Shown here: piece after piece, positions 1 to 8,534 of the stretch
Numbering within the stretch: the stretch's first letter is position 1
How the letters are laid out: every line of letters begins with the position of its first letter
Virus record (IMG/VR): IMGVR_UViG_3300004448_000035
Coordinates: 1-29,375 of that record
Origin: a virus
Reading direction: 5' to 3' (one strand)
Length of the DNA stretch: 29,375 nucleotides
Program-made: the position numbers and the translations under genes
Notes under the pieces: model-generated
Told to the model about the DNA's origin: nothing
What the model saw: the letters and a program-made list of their open reading frames with translations, nothing else
Database searches by the model: none

Positions 1-1374
1 TCTACTGGTAATTATGAGATTGATAACTCTTGTAAGTTTGAAGCTGATAATGTTGAAGTAATGACTCATACTTATGATTCAGCACCTACAAGTCAAAAGA
101 AGATGACAATTAGTATGTGGTACAAACGAACTGAAGTTGGTTCAAATATTGGACTCATAGAATTTGGAAATGATGCTTCAGGAGACTACTTTCAAATTCG
201 TTGGGGTAGAGATGTATATGGTTCACTAGAAACTTATGGAATGCGATTTGGCTCAACTAATTTTAGTGTGGGAAATACTTATGGGGCAGTAAGAGATACT
301 GCAGCTTGGTATCACATAGTTGTTGCAATAGATACAACCCAAGGTACTGCGGCAAATAGATTCAAAGTTTATAGAAATGGAGCAGAGCTTGGTTGGTCAA
401 CTGACAACAGAGCTACCATTACACAAAATCAAGATTTAGCTCTTGGTGAAAATGGCAAACGCGTAGTAGTAGGTGAAGGTGCTTATAGATATAATGGATA
501 TATTGCAGAAGTAAATTATGTTGATGGACAACAACTTACATCAACTGACTTTGGTGAGTATGATGATGATAGTGGTATATGGATACCCAAAGCCTATACA
601 GGAACTTATGGTAATAATGGATTTTATTTAGACTACAAAAACTCTGGAAATTTAGGTGAAGATCAAAGTGGCAATAATCACGACTTTACTTTAACAAACA
701 TCTCAGCAGCTGACCAAGCAACTGACACGCCTACTAATAATTTTGCTACCTTGAATCCTTTGATGGCTAACGCAGGACCAGCAAATTATTTACCAATAAC
801 TGAAGGTGGAACTAAGGCTGTAAATACTGCTGCTGCATATAAAATTGCTAACTCAACTTTCGGTGTTACATCAGGCAAATGGTATTGGGAAGTTAAGGCA
901 ACAGATGTAAATGGAGTAACAGCAATAGGTGTAACTATGCCTTTTTACTGGGATGCTGATTACACATTACAAGGATGTATTTATTATGCTCAAGGTCCGC
1001 AAAGATATAATAATGCAAGTGCTAGTAGCTTTGGAGCTACTTACACAGATGGAGATATAATTTCTTTTGCTTTAGATATGGATGCTACTCCACCGACTAT
1101 GACAGTTTATAAAAACAATTCTAGTCAAGGCAATTTAATGGCAGGACTTTCTATTAATGGAACAGGTGGTGCATTTTTACCAGTCAAAGAAGATGGTTAC
1201 TTTCCAAAGGTTGTAGGCTATAACGCAAATACTTTTGAATGTAACTTCGGTGGCTATACATCTTTTTCAATATCAAGTGCAGAAACTGATGAAAACGGTT
1301 ACGGAACATTCGAATACGCACCACCAAGCGGGTACTACGCATTATGTACAAAGAATTTAGAGGAGTTCGGATAA
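1..1374 (+). CDS. Tail fibre/adhesin, LamG-like plus SPRY-like (5' partial)
   Basis: Probable receptor-binding or decoration protein of the tail. The frame is open from base 1, so the gene continues beyond the left edge; the ATG at 61 lies inside a run of coding sequence (the preceding codons give CKFEADNVEV) and is not the true start. The first ~190 residues from that ATG look like a concanavalin A/LamG jelly-roll (MTISMWYKRT, WYHIVVAID, GYIAEVNYVDGQQL). From about residue 225 a linker (NNFATLNPLMA) leads to a SPRY-like domain with SGKWYWEVKAT. The end, GTFEYAPPSGYYALCTKNLEEFG, is a closing module common in marine phage tail proteins. The next gene follows after one base. Family assignment is by recognition of motifs; exact role is inferred. 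Confidence 0.75.
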   Translation, partial: STGNYEIDNSCKFEADNVEVMTHTYDSAPTSQKKMTISMWYKRTEVGSNIGLIEFGNDASGDYFQIRWGRDVYGSLETYGMRFGSTNFSVGNTYGAVRDTAAWYHIVVAIDTTQGTAANRFKVYRNGAELGWSTDNRATITQNQDLALGENGKRVVVGEGAYRYNGYIAEVNYVDGQQLTSTDFGEYDDDSGIWIPKAYTGTYGNNGFYLDYKNSGNLGEDQSGNNHDFTLTNISAADQATDTPTNNFATLNPLMANAGPANYLPITEGGTKAVNTAAAYKIANSTFGVTSGKWYWEVKATDVNGVTAIGVTMPFYWDADYTLQGCIYYAQGPQRYNNASASSFGATYTDGDIISFALDMDATPPTMTVYKNNSSQGNLMAGLSINGTGGAFLPVKEDGYFPKVVGYNANTFECNFGGYTSFSISSAETDENGYGTFEYAPPSGYYALCTKNLEEFG

Positions 1375-1375
1375 T

Positions 1376-2476
1376 ATGGCATACTCAGATATAAAAGACC
1401 CAAGCGCACATTTTCAAACTAAAGCATATACAGGAGCTGGCAATACAAGTTTCCCTGTCAGTAAAACATTTGATGGAAACAGCGATTTAAAACCCGATAT
1501 GATTTGGAGTGCGTGTAGAAGTCATGCACAACATGTATGGATAATGGATTCTTCAAGAACGTTTGCAGGAAACAAAGAAATTCTTTCAAACAGTAATAAT
1601 GTAGAAGGAGACACTGGGGCTGTTAACTCAGGTTCCTATGGTTGGTTAGGTCCTGGTTTAACAAACGGTTTTTCAATTAGTCAGGCAAGTAACTATTGGG
1701 ATGTAAATACTAGAACATATGTGGCTTGGTGTTGGAAATGTAATGATGCTTCAACAACTTCATTTAGTGAAAGCGGTAATAATCCGGGTGGAACAAGACA
1801 GGTAAATACTGATGCAGGCTTCGGTATATATACATATACTGGTACTGGTGCTAACGCAAATTGTTTAATAGCTCACGGATTACCGTCAACACCAAAATGG
1901 GTAATAATAAAACGAAGAGATGCTGCAAATCTAACACTTGCTTGGCACGATGCAATTGGGGTTGATTATAAAATGAATTTAAATAATTTAAATGCCAGGG
2001 ATGCTGATGGAGCATTTTTTAATGGTACCGTACCTGATGCTACAAATATAACTCTTGGAGGTACATCTACTAATACAAATGCAAATAATGGTACATACGT
2101 AATGTATGCTTGGTCAGAAGTACAAGGGTATAGTAAGTTTGGCAAGTATGTTGGAAATAATAATGCAGATGGTCCGTTTGTCTATACAGGTTTTAAACCT
2201 AAATATGTAATACTCAAAGGCATAGCTTTTGGTGAACATTGGGTATGTTTTGATACTGAAAGAGATGAGTATAATGGAGGTCCTTCTCCTTATAAATTTC
2301 TTAACGAAACAGAATTAGAAAGAAATGTTGAAGAAAGAATAGATTTTTTATCTAATGGTTTTAAAATCAGAAGTTCAGGGTCTGCTTGGAATTCAACAAA
2401 TTCAACAGGTATATTATACGTGGCATTTGCAGAAAATCCATTTGTCGCAGGTGGAGTTCCCACAACCGCAAGATAA
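1376..2476 (+). CDS. Repeat-built tail protein (DUF7483-like)
   Basis: Probable tail-tip or fibre protein of 366 residues. The sequence has three copies of one module: KPDMIWSACR / VWIMDSSR / YVAWCWK at about 40-125, TPKWVIIKRRD / LAWHDA / YVMYAWSEVQGYSKFG at about 175-260, and KPKYVILKG / WVCFDTERD / LYVAFAENPF at about 275-360. Each reads as hydrophobic strand, then a strand with W and D, then a closing aromatic strand, which is the pattern I associate with DUF7483-type marine phage proteins. A ribosome site (AGAGGAG at 1359-1365) lies inside the end of the adhesin gene, so the two are translated together. It is the last plus-strand gene before a terminator. Function inferred from position and repeats. 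Confidence 0.65.
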   Translation: MAYSDIKDPSAHFQTKAYTGAGNTSFPVSKTFDGNSDLKPDMIWSACRSHAQHVWIMDSSRTFAGNKEILSNSNNVEGDTGAVNSGSYGWLGPGLTNGFSISQASNYWDVNTRTYVAWCWKCNDASTTSFSESGNNPGGTRQVNTDAGFGIYTYTGTGANANCLIAHGLPSTPKWVIIKRRDAANLTLAWHDAIGVDYKMNLNNLNARDADGAFFNGTVPDATNITLGGTSTNTNANNGTYVMYAWSEVQGYSKFGKYVGNNNADGPFVYTGFKPKYVILKGIAFGEHWVCFDTERDEYNGGPSPYKFLNETELERNVEERIDFLSNGFKIRSSGSAWNSTNSTGILYVAFAENPFVAGGVPTTAR

Positions 2477-2477
2477 T

Positions 2478-2504
2478 AAAAAAGGGGCATATAGCCCCTT
2501 TATT
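2478..2504. terminator. Bidirectional rho-independent terminator
   Basis: Eight-base-pair stem AAAGGGGC (2481-2488) with GCCCCTTT (2494-2501) and a five-base loop ATATA. It is flanked by A-rich sequence on the left and T-rich on the right, so either strand gives a stem followed by a U-run. It lies two bases after the plus-strand tail gene and three bases after the end of the minus-strand gene, so it serves both convergent units. Confidence 0.88.
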
Positions 2505-2506
2505 GT

Positions 2507-2740
2507 TTAACTTTCTTCTGAAGGTTCAGGCGGTGATTCTAAATCTTGTTGTAGCCTAGAAGTATAACCCTCTTTTGCTAAAACTAATCTATCTAAACTT
2601 CTTCTTGTCGTATTAATGTCTTGTTCTAAGGCATTTAACTCAATAACAAAAGCTTTTTGTAAATCAGTCATTTCTGAAATGATATACTTTTTATCGTTTA
2701 GCATCAACACTGGTTCTTCATTTGTAATTTCTGTACTCAT
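2507..2740 (-). CDS. Small coiled-coil protein (DUF6447-like)
   Basis: 77 residues. After a short N-terminus it has LNDKKYIISEMTDLQKAFV, then a heptad-like stretch (ELNALEQDINTTRRSLDRLVLAKEGY) predicted to be one coiled-coil helix, and an acidic proline-rich end (SPPEPSEES). The order of a short strand with N-[DG]-K-x-Y, then a helix ending before LAKEGY, resembles small DUF6447-type proteins of marine phages; that match is from memory and tentative. The start overlaps the RNR beta stop by four bases (ATGA), so it is the last gene of the operon before the terminator. No function can be assigned. Confidence 0.65.
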   Translation of the reverse strand: MSTEITNEEPVLMLNDKKYIISEMTDLQKAFVIELNALEQDINTTRRSLDRLVLAKEGYTSRLQQDLESPPEPSEES

Positions 2741-3696
2741 TTAAATATATCCTGCCAGTTTCCTTGTGTACTTGCTTTCGCATACTCAGTAGCACGGTTT
2801 TCAAAAAAGTTGGTATGCTCAACTGCGTTAACCTGCATATCAATCCAAGGTAAAGGGTTCTCAGTACTATGAAAAATAGCCTTCATTCCCAATCCTAACA
2901 ATCTTCTATCAGCAATATAACGAATATACTCCTTGACTTCTTTTGCAGTAAGATCTGGAATCTCAGCTTTATCAAAACAAATATCAATGAACTTGTCTTC
3001 AAGTTCAACTACTCGTTCCGCAGCACAATAAATCTCGTACTTTAGCTTATCAGTCCATATCTCAGGATTTTCTGCAATGAAAGTTCTGAACAATCTTGAT
3101 ACATTCTCAACATGGAGAGTTTCGTCTCTTATTGACCATGTAACAATCTGTCCCATTCCTTTCATAAGGTTATGTCTAGGGTAGTTCAATAATATAGCAA
3201 AGCTACTGAATAATTGCACCCCCTCTGTAAACCCACTATATACAGCCATTGTTTTTGCTATATTGTGGGGTGTGTCCATACTAAAGTCGGATAGATACTC
3301 ATGTTTCTCTACCATCTCTTGAATGTCCATGAACTCGCTATAAATATCATCATCTTTTCCTAGTGTTTCCAATAGTAAAGAGTATGCATCTTGATGTACT
3401 GCTTCCATTGCTGCAAACGATACCAACATCATTCTGACTTCTGGAGCCTTAAATGTAGGTAAGTAATGCTTTGCATATCCACAACACACATCAACGTCAG
3501 CCTGAGTAAAGAATCTAAATATATTATCTACTAATTGTCTATTCTCAGGTGTTAACTTTTCTTTATAGTCTTTTAAATCATCTTGCAATGGTACTTCTTC
3601 AGGCATCCAATGCATTTGGTTTTGTTTTTTGTACGCTTCATAAGCCCAACCATAATCAAACGGCTTATAAAAGTTTCTTTCGTCTAGTAATCCCAT
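2737..3696 (-). CDS. nrdB: Ribonucleotide reductase class I, beta subunit
   Basis: Makes and holds the radical cofactor that the alpha subunit uses to reduce ribonucleotides. 319 residues of the ferritin-like fold. Expected metal ligands are visible: D67, E98 and H101 (MEAVHQ), E158, and E192 with H195 (RDETLH). D67 is 31 residues before E98, the same spacing as D84 and E115 in the E. coli enzyme. Y105 lies four residues after H101, where the radical tyrosine of tyrosyl-radical class I enzymes sits, so a tyrosyl-radical, metal-dependent enzyme is likely. The gene overlaps the alpha-subunit stop by one base (TAATG) and the next gene by four. Confidence 0.95.
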   Translation of the reverse strand: MGLLDERNFYKPFDYGWAYEAYKKQNQMHWMPEEVPLQDDLKDYKEKLTPENRQLVDNIFRFFTQADVDVCCGYAKHYLPTFKAPEVRMMLVSFAAMEAVHQDAYSLLLETLGKDDDIYSEFMDIQEMVEKHEYLSDFSMDTPHNIAKTMAVYSGFTEGVQLFSSFAILLNYPRHNLMKGMGQIVTWSIRDETLHVENVSRLFRTFIAENPEIWTDKLKYEIYCAAERVVELEDKFIDICFDKAEIPDLTAKEVKEYIRYIADRRLLGLGMKAIFHSTENPLPWIDMQVNAVEHTNFFENRATEYAKASTQGNWQDIFK

Positions 3697-5456
3697 TATC
3701 CCTCACATGCTAAACAATCTTCTTGTTCGAAAATTATTTCTCTTTTTACTTGATTTGATACATTATCTGCTCGGCTAATCGCCTCACTTCTTAGATAATA
3801 TAATGTTTTTAAATTCTTCGCCCATGCCAACATATGCACATTGTGAAGATCACCCTTTGTTACATCAGGAGGGAAAAATAAATTTACACTTTGAGACTGG
3901 CAAACAAATTCTTGTCGTTGTGCAGCGTGTTCCACTACCCAAGATTGATTTATTTCTACAGCAGTCTTAAAGACTTCTTTTTCCGTTTCTGACAAAATTT
4001 CAAGATGTTGTACACTTCCTTTGTTAGAAACTATGTCTCTCCATACAGTTTCTGTGTTAGCATCTTTATCTTCTAGTAACTGTTCCAGATACTTATTCTT
4101 TTGTAGAAATGATCCACTCTTTGTTTTCTGAGTGTATGCATTCGCACGAAAAGGTTCGATACTTGGAGAAGTATTACCGCAAATAATAGAACTACTCGCA
4201 TTTGGAGCAATCGCTAATAAATGAGCATTTCTTACTTCACAAGAATCATCATCTGGACAAGCGCCTCTTTCAACAGCTAGTCTACGAGTTTCATCAAGAG
4301 CATCTTCTTTTATATGCTTAAACATTGTATAGTTTGCGGCACTTGCTCCTAAACTTTCGAAAGGAATTTGATTCTTCTGCAAGTAGGCATGATATCCCAT
4401 TGCTCCCAAACCAATACTTCTTTCTCTCATAGCGCTGTATTTGGCTCTTTCCATTTGCTCAGGCGCGTTATCAATAAAGTATTGTAATACATTATCTAGC
4501 ATGCGTACTAAGTCTGGTATAAATGCTGGGATCTTAGACCATTCGTCATAATACTCCAGATTTACACTAGAAAGACAACATACTGCTGTTCTTTCTTCAT
4601 TAGTTGCAAGAGTAATTTCTGAACAAAGATTACTATGATTTACATAAAGACCTTTCTTCTTTTGAAACTCGGGCAAATCTTGATTTACTGCATCTTCAAA
4701 CATAAGATAGGGTTCACCTGTCTCCATTCTATTCTGTAGTATCTTTACCCATAGTGTTCTTGCGGACACTACTTTTTTAACTTCGTTACTGTGAGGATCA
4801 ATAAGTTCCCAACTATCATCAAAATTTTCTTCTTTAGTTGCACGGTGAATAACTTCCATAAACTTATCATTTATGACAATCCCGTGATGTAAGTTAGTAC
4901 ATTTACGATTAATGTCCCCGCCCGTCGCTTTCCGAATATCTAAAAATTCTTCTATCTCTGGATGGGTAACATGTAAGTAACCTGCATAACTACCTCGTCG
5001 TGTAACTCCTTGTGAAAAAGCAAGCATTTCTGCATCTACTACTTTCATAAACGGAATTGCACCTGTAGACTCTGAGCCTTTCGAGGTTTTTGTTCCTTGT
5101 GAACGCACTGCACTCCATGAGCCGCCAATTCCACCACCAAATGATGAAAGGTAGGCATTCTCAGTATAGTGGTCGGTAATACCTTCTCTACTATCTTCTA
5201 CGTAATTTAGAAAACATGATATTGGCATACCTCGTTCTGTGCCACCATTAGAAAGTACAGGAGTAGAAAACATAAACCATAGATTACTTGCGTAATCGTA
5301 TAGTCTTTGTGCATGATCTTCGTCATCTGCGAAAGCTTTTGCTGCTCGAGCGAAAGCCTGCTGAGGACTAACTTCATCTCCTACTAGGTATCTATCTTCT
5401 AGTGTCTTGTGACTAAACTCTGTTAAGAGTAAGTCTTTACTATAATCTATTTTCAT
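3696..5456 (-). CDS. nrdA: Ribonucleotide reductase class I, alpha subunit (short, no ATP cone)
   Basis: Catalytic subunit that reduces ribonucleotides to deoxyribonucleotides for phage replication. 586 residues, well short of the ~760 of E. coli NrdA. The active-site set is present: the first redox cysteine in ISCFLNYVEDS, the N-x-C-x-E triad in NLCSEITL, the partner cysteine in AVCCLSSVNL, the radical-transfer tyrosine pair in TLYYLRSEA, and a C-terminal CLAC dithiol two residues before the end. The N-terminal ATP-cone domain that gives dATP shut-off is absent: the protein starts almost directly in the ten-helix region. Start chosen at the first ATG, 17 bases inside the flap endonuclease end, after a weak AAGG ribosome site. 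Confidence 0.95.
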   Translation of the reverse strand: MKIDYSKDLLLTEFSHKTLEDRYLVGDEVSPQQAFARAAKAFADDEDHAQRLYDYASNLWFMFSTPVLSNGGTERGMPISCFLNYVEDSREGITDHYTENAYLSSFGGGIGGSWSAVRSQGTKTSKGSESTGAIPFMKVVDAEMLAFSQGVTRRGSYAGYLHVTHPEIEEFLDIRKATGGDINRKCTNLHHGIVINDKFMEVIHRATKEENFDDSWELIDPHSNEVKKVVSARTLWVKILQNRMETGEPYLMFEDAVNQDLPEFQKKKGLYVNHSNLCSEITLATNEERTAVCCLSSVNLEYYDEWSKIPAFIPDLVRMLDNVLQYFIDNAPEQMERAKYSAMRERSIGLGAMGYHAYLQKNQIPFESLGASAANYTMFKHIKEDALDETRRLAVERGACPDDDSCEVRNAHLLAIAPNASSSIICGNTSPSIEPFRANAYTQKTKSGSFLQKNKYLEQLLEDKDANTETVWRDIVSNKGSVQHLEILSETEKEVFKTAVEINQSWVVEHAAQRQEFVCQSQSVNLFFPPDVTKGDLHNVHMLAWAKNLKTLYYLRSEAISRADNVSNQVKREIIFEQEDCLACEG

Positions 5457-6294
5457 TTAAGTGCCTTTTTAAAGTATTATTAATAACTTCTGTGTTTTGT
5501 ACTCCAATTGCTTGTTCTGAGTAAGTAACTAAATCCATAAGCTCAACGTTGGTCAGAAGTTGTTCTGCGTTTTCGTTGAGACTTTGTATAAATTTATATT
5601 TCCCCTCTATAGGACAAGCATTGTAAATATCAAAAACGTCTCCATATTGTTCCATTAGCTGTACTGCGCGTTTTGGACCAATCCCAGGTATTCCTGGCAC
5701 ATTGTCCCCCTTGTCGCCGCACAAGCATTTGAATGTAATATAATCAGGAACATCAAAATCATAATGTTCATCCCAATTATCTAATGTAATTTCTTTTCTA
5801 GTAACTGTACTAAAACGAGAAACACGATCGCTTATAAGTAAATCCCAATCCCTATCGGAAGATACCATCCAACATTCATCTAGCCCGTAGTCATCTAAGT
5901 GCTGTGTGATGTATGCTGCAATATCATCTGCTTCAACTCCCTTGAATTGAAAGACTGGATATTTTTCTTTGAGTAATGTTAAAGTATTACTAAACTCTGC
6001 CATAAACATAGCAAACTCTTTTTCTTCTTGAGGAGTTTGTTCTGCGTACTTTACTTTTCTGTTGGCTTTATATTCTGGGAATATTTCTTTTCTATAGGAA
6101 CTACCGCCATCAGCAGCAATCACTATAGTACCTGCATTGTACGACTTTGCCAAACTTTCTACAGTTCGTACATAATCGTGTTTAAAATCTGTAACGCCTT
6201 GGTGTTTCCACCTAAAAGCTATATTCAGACTATCAACTATCAGCAAGTTCCCAACTGGTGCTGGGTCGCCAAGGCTTGAGAATGTTATCGCCAT
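5440..6294 (-). CDS. 5'-3' exonuclease / flap endonuclease
   Basis: Removes RNA primers and cuts 5' flaps during lagging-strand synthesis, like T4 RNase H and T5 D15. 284 residues. Metal-binding motifs of the family appear in order: LIVDSLN near residue 20, an arch-region basic stretch (EYKANRKVKY), GVEADDIAAY, SSDRDWDLL, and the helix-3-turn-helix DNA clamp GDKGDNVPGIPGIGPKRA. It lies between a PD-(D/E)XK nuclease gene, which it overlaps by 62 bases, and nrdA, overlapped by 17. The only ATG upstream of the first catalytic aspartate is the one used. A GAGGAG ribosome site is about 13 bases before it, a little far. Confidence 0.92.
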   Translation of the reverse strand: MAITFSSLGDPAPVGNLLIVDSLNIAFRWKHQGVTDFKHDYVRTVESLAKSYNAGTIVIAADGGSSYRKEIFPEYKANRKVKYAEQTPQEEKEFAMFMAEFSNTLTLLKEKYPVFQFKGVEADDIAAYITQHLDDYGLDECWMVSSDRDWDLLISDRVSRFSTVTRKEITLDNWDEHYDFDVPDYITFKCLCGDKGDNVPGIPGIGPKRAVQLMEQYGDVFDIYNACPIEGKYKFIQSLNENAEQLLTNVELMDLVTYSEQAIGVQNTEVINNTLKRHLNENRL

Positions 6295-6724
6295 TTGTAA
6301 ATATTATCTCCTCTTTTTCTAGCCAGTGTTCTGCAATTAGTATATATGCACCTAGCCAGGCAATATGCATATAATGCAATGTATTTTTTGGTTTTCTTAC
6401 TGTAGCTGCAAAAAACTTACCATGATTCTCTCTAAATATAAGGAGAGGTTCTTGATTCATTTGTTGTGCTTGCTTACAAAGTTTACTCCACCACTTGAAA
6501 AGATTATTACTTTTCTGTGTGTAGATTTTACTATCAAAACCACAATCTTTGTAGAACTTAACTTCTACTGTAAAAAGATTTATCTTATCTGGCACCATGC
6601 AATCACCTTTGATTTTACCACTGCCAGACCCAGGAGTCTGTATCCATTTCTCGTCAGTAAGTCTATCTAACATAGATAAAACTTGTTGCTCACCGCGGTT
6701 ACCTTTCTGTCTAGGATTAACCAA
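6233..6724 (-). CDS. PD-(D/E)XK nuclease, Holliday-junction-resolvase-like
   Basis: 163 residues. The N-terminal part has KGNRGEQQVLSML (E13), a glycine-rich GSGSGKIKGD turn (catalytic D about 40) and FTVEVKFY with the E-x-K pair (about 54-56), which together form the core of the PD-(D/E)XK fold as in archaeal Hjc and small phage resolvases. A W-rich helix follows (NNLFKWWSKLCKQAQ), then a strand with PLLIFRENHGKFFAA. Position between the gp46-like ATPase (8-base overlap) and the flap endonuclease supports a job in branched-DNA processing. It could also be a RecB-like exonuclease; substrate is inferred. Confidence 0.72.
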   Translation of the reverse strand: MVNPRQKGNRGEQQVLSMLDRLTDEKWIQTPGSGSGKIKGDCMVPDKINLFTVEVKFYKDCGFDSKIYTQKSNNLFKWWSKLCKQAQQMNQEPLLIFRENHGKFFAATVRKPKNTLHYMHIAWLGAYILIAEHWLEKEEIIFTNGDNILKPWRPSTSWELADS

Positions 6725-8534
6725 GTTCGAGCCTACTAATCTTTTCTTCTTTTATAACTTCTATTTTAGCGAGAAGTGGATGCGTCCAACCATGAGATAC
6801 TATATAAGTATTCAAGTTATCTTCTTGTAGTAGAGTTTCTACTAATCTTTCTTTACCTTGCTCATCTAACACATTGGTAACTTCGTCTAGAAATAATACA
6901 TTTAATTGCGACTTAGAAATACTACTCATTAATTTACGAATAGCAAGTAATGTAGATGTATTAACTCTTGCAAGCTCACCTGCACTCAAAGCTAGTATAT
7001 CTACTGTTTTCCCGTTGTCATCTATTTCTACATTAAGTTTGTCGTTAGACACTACAAATTCCAAACTAAATCTACCGTCTGATAAATCTGCAAGGTACTC
7101 ATTTGTTAATTCTTCGAGATCTTTTACTAGATTCTCTATTTTATATGCAAGTAGTCCGTTTGTACTAAATGCTTTTTTCAGTATTTCTACGCTACTGAGG
7201 ACGTCATTTACTTCATCCATATCAAGACTTAAGCTTGATAGTTGCTGAACCATATCATCTGTTTGTTCGCCAATAATTGATAGCTTTGTATTGTGTCTTT
7301 CTATTCTTTCGTTCTCTGCTATTACTTCTTCTACTTGGCTTCTGCGGTTACTTATCCGCGCTCTAAGTTTAGTTATTTTTTCCTGTATACTATTTGTATC
7401 TGGAACTGATGCAGGTAGGGTTTGGTCTATACTTCTAAAGAGAGACTCCCATTCATTTATTTGCAGTTCCATCTGTTTAAGTCTGGCATTATCGTCATTC
7501 GTTGTATCTATTTTTTCATTAAGCCAGTCGAGTTTATCTTGTAACGAAGCACGAGTTTTTCTATGCTCAAACAATTCTTGTTCTATAAATGACTTGTCTA
7601 TGTCTTGTCCACAAGTCGGGCATCCAGCCTCATCTACTTTTAGCAAGTCTTCATACTTCTTAATCATTCTTACTTCTTGATTACCCTGTGATCTCAACTC
7701 TCCAACTTCTTCAATCAAAGTAGCTGTAGGCGTAAATGCATTATTCTCTACATAAGTTTTCGCTAGTCCTAAATCTATGTGTTCTAACTGGCTTTTGAAT
7801 AGATTATTTTGGTTAATCTTTTTTGTGATTTCCGAGATATTTTCAAACTCTATTTGTGAAGAACGCAAAGCTTCTTCATCTTCTTCCGAGTAAAATGGTA
7901 ATTCCAATTTCGAAAGTAGTGATGTATCTTCCAATTTATTATCTGATAACCATTTTTCTATTGTGTCAATTTTGCCTTGCACCATAGAAACGTTCCCACT
8001 CATGGATCGTGATAATTCTTTAAACACTTCAAAGTATTGTACATACTTATCTAGTTGTAAAAGGTCAATCAAGAATCTTTTACGGTTTGTATCAGTGGCA
8101 GTTAAGAACTGCAATGATGCATTTGTATTTTGATACACAATCTGCGAGAATGTTTTAAAGTCAATACCTAATATTTCTTCTAGTGTCTTGTAAGTATTAG
8201 TCGCAGTATGACTAGAGATATCTTCCCCATTCTTATACAGCTTAACTTTTATACTGCCTTTGCGGGCTACGTCAATTTTGTACTCATCTTCTCTAACTGC
8301 AAAAGTCAAAGTTATATCATAGCCCTTACCGACTTCACGATTTGGTATGTCTGCTTTTTTGATTCCTTTAGAATTCTTATTGAATAATACTTCTTCAAGG
8401 ATTAAGGGAATAGAACTTTTACCAGTTCCATTTGTACCGACTAATTGTGTTACTATGCTGTCATCGAGATTTAACTCATTATCTGAACCATAGCTGAAAC
8501 AATTATTCCACTGCAACTTCTTTAGCGTAATCAC
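6717..8534 (-). CDS. Recombination nuclease ATPase subunit (gp46/Rad50/SbcC-like)
   Basis: ATPase partner of the Mre11-like nuclease encoded just upstream; the pair resects DNA ends for recombination-dependent replication. 605 residues. Walker A GTNGTGKSS at 33-41, a long coiled-coil out to a zinc-hook CPTCG in the middle of the chain, a returning coiled-coil, then the ABC signature LSAGELARVN, Walker B NVLFLDEVTNVLD and the switch histidine in YIVSHGW. Length is close to T4 gp46. The coding start lies 32 bases inside the end of the nuclease gene, which suggests translational coupling and balanced amounts of the two subunits. Confidence 0.95.
   Translation of the reverse strand: MITLKKLQWNNCFSYGSDNELNLDDSIVTQLVGTNGTGKSSIPLILEEVLFNKNSKGIKKADIPNREVGKGYDITLTFAVREDEYKIDVARKGSIKVKLYKNGEDISSHTATNTYKTLEEILGIDFKTFSQIVYQNTNASLQFLTATDTNRKRFLIDLLQLDKYVQYFEVFKELSRSMSGNVSMVQGKIDTIEKWLSDNKLEDTSLLSKLELPFYSEEDEEALRSSQIEFENISEITKKINQNNLFKSQLEHIDLGLAKTYVENNAFTPTATLIEEVGELRSQGNQEVRMIKKYEDLLKVDEAGCPTCGQDIDKSFIEQELFEHRKTRASLQDKLDWLNEKIDTTNDDNARLKQMELQINEWESLFRSIDQTLPASVPDTNSIQEKITKLRARISNRRSQVEEVIAENERIERHNTKLSIIGEQTDDMVQQLSSLSLDMDEVNDVLSSVEILKKAFSTNGLLAYKIENLVKDLEELTNEYLADLSDGRFSLEFVVSNDKLNVEIDDNGKTVDILALSAGELARVNTSTLLAIRKLMSSISKSQLNVLFLDEVTNVLDEQGKERLVETLLQEDNLNTYIVSHGWTHPLLAKIEVIKEEKISRLELG

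Noticed and set aside
2290-2490. Minus-strand open frame of 66 codons inside the second tail gene
   Set aside because: It lies fully within a well supported plus-strand gene and crosses the terminator; no ribosome site.
5500-8000. Several plus-strand frames of 80-130 codons opposite the nuclease and ATPase genes
   Set aside because: They are antisense shadows rich in Ser, Leu and Phe with no ribosome sites, and the minus-strand products are clear enzymes.
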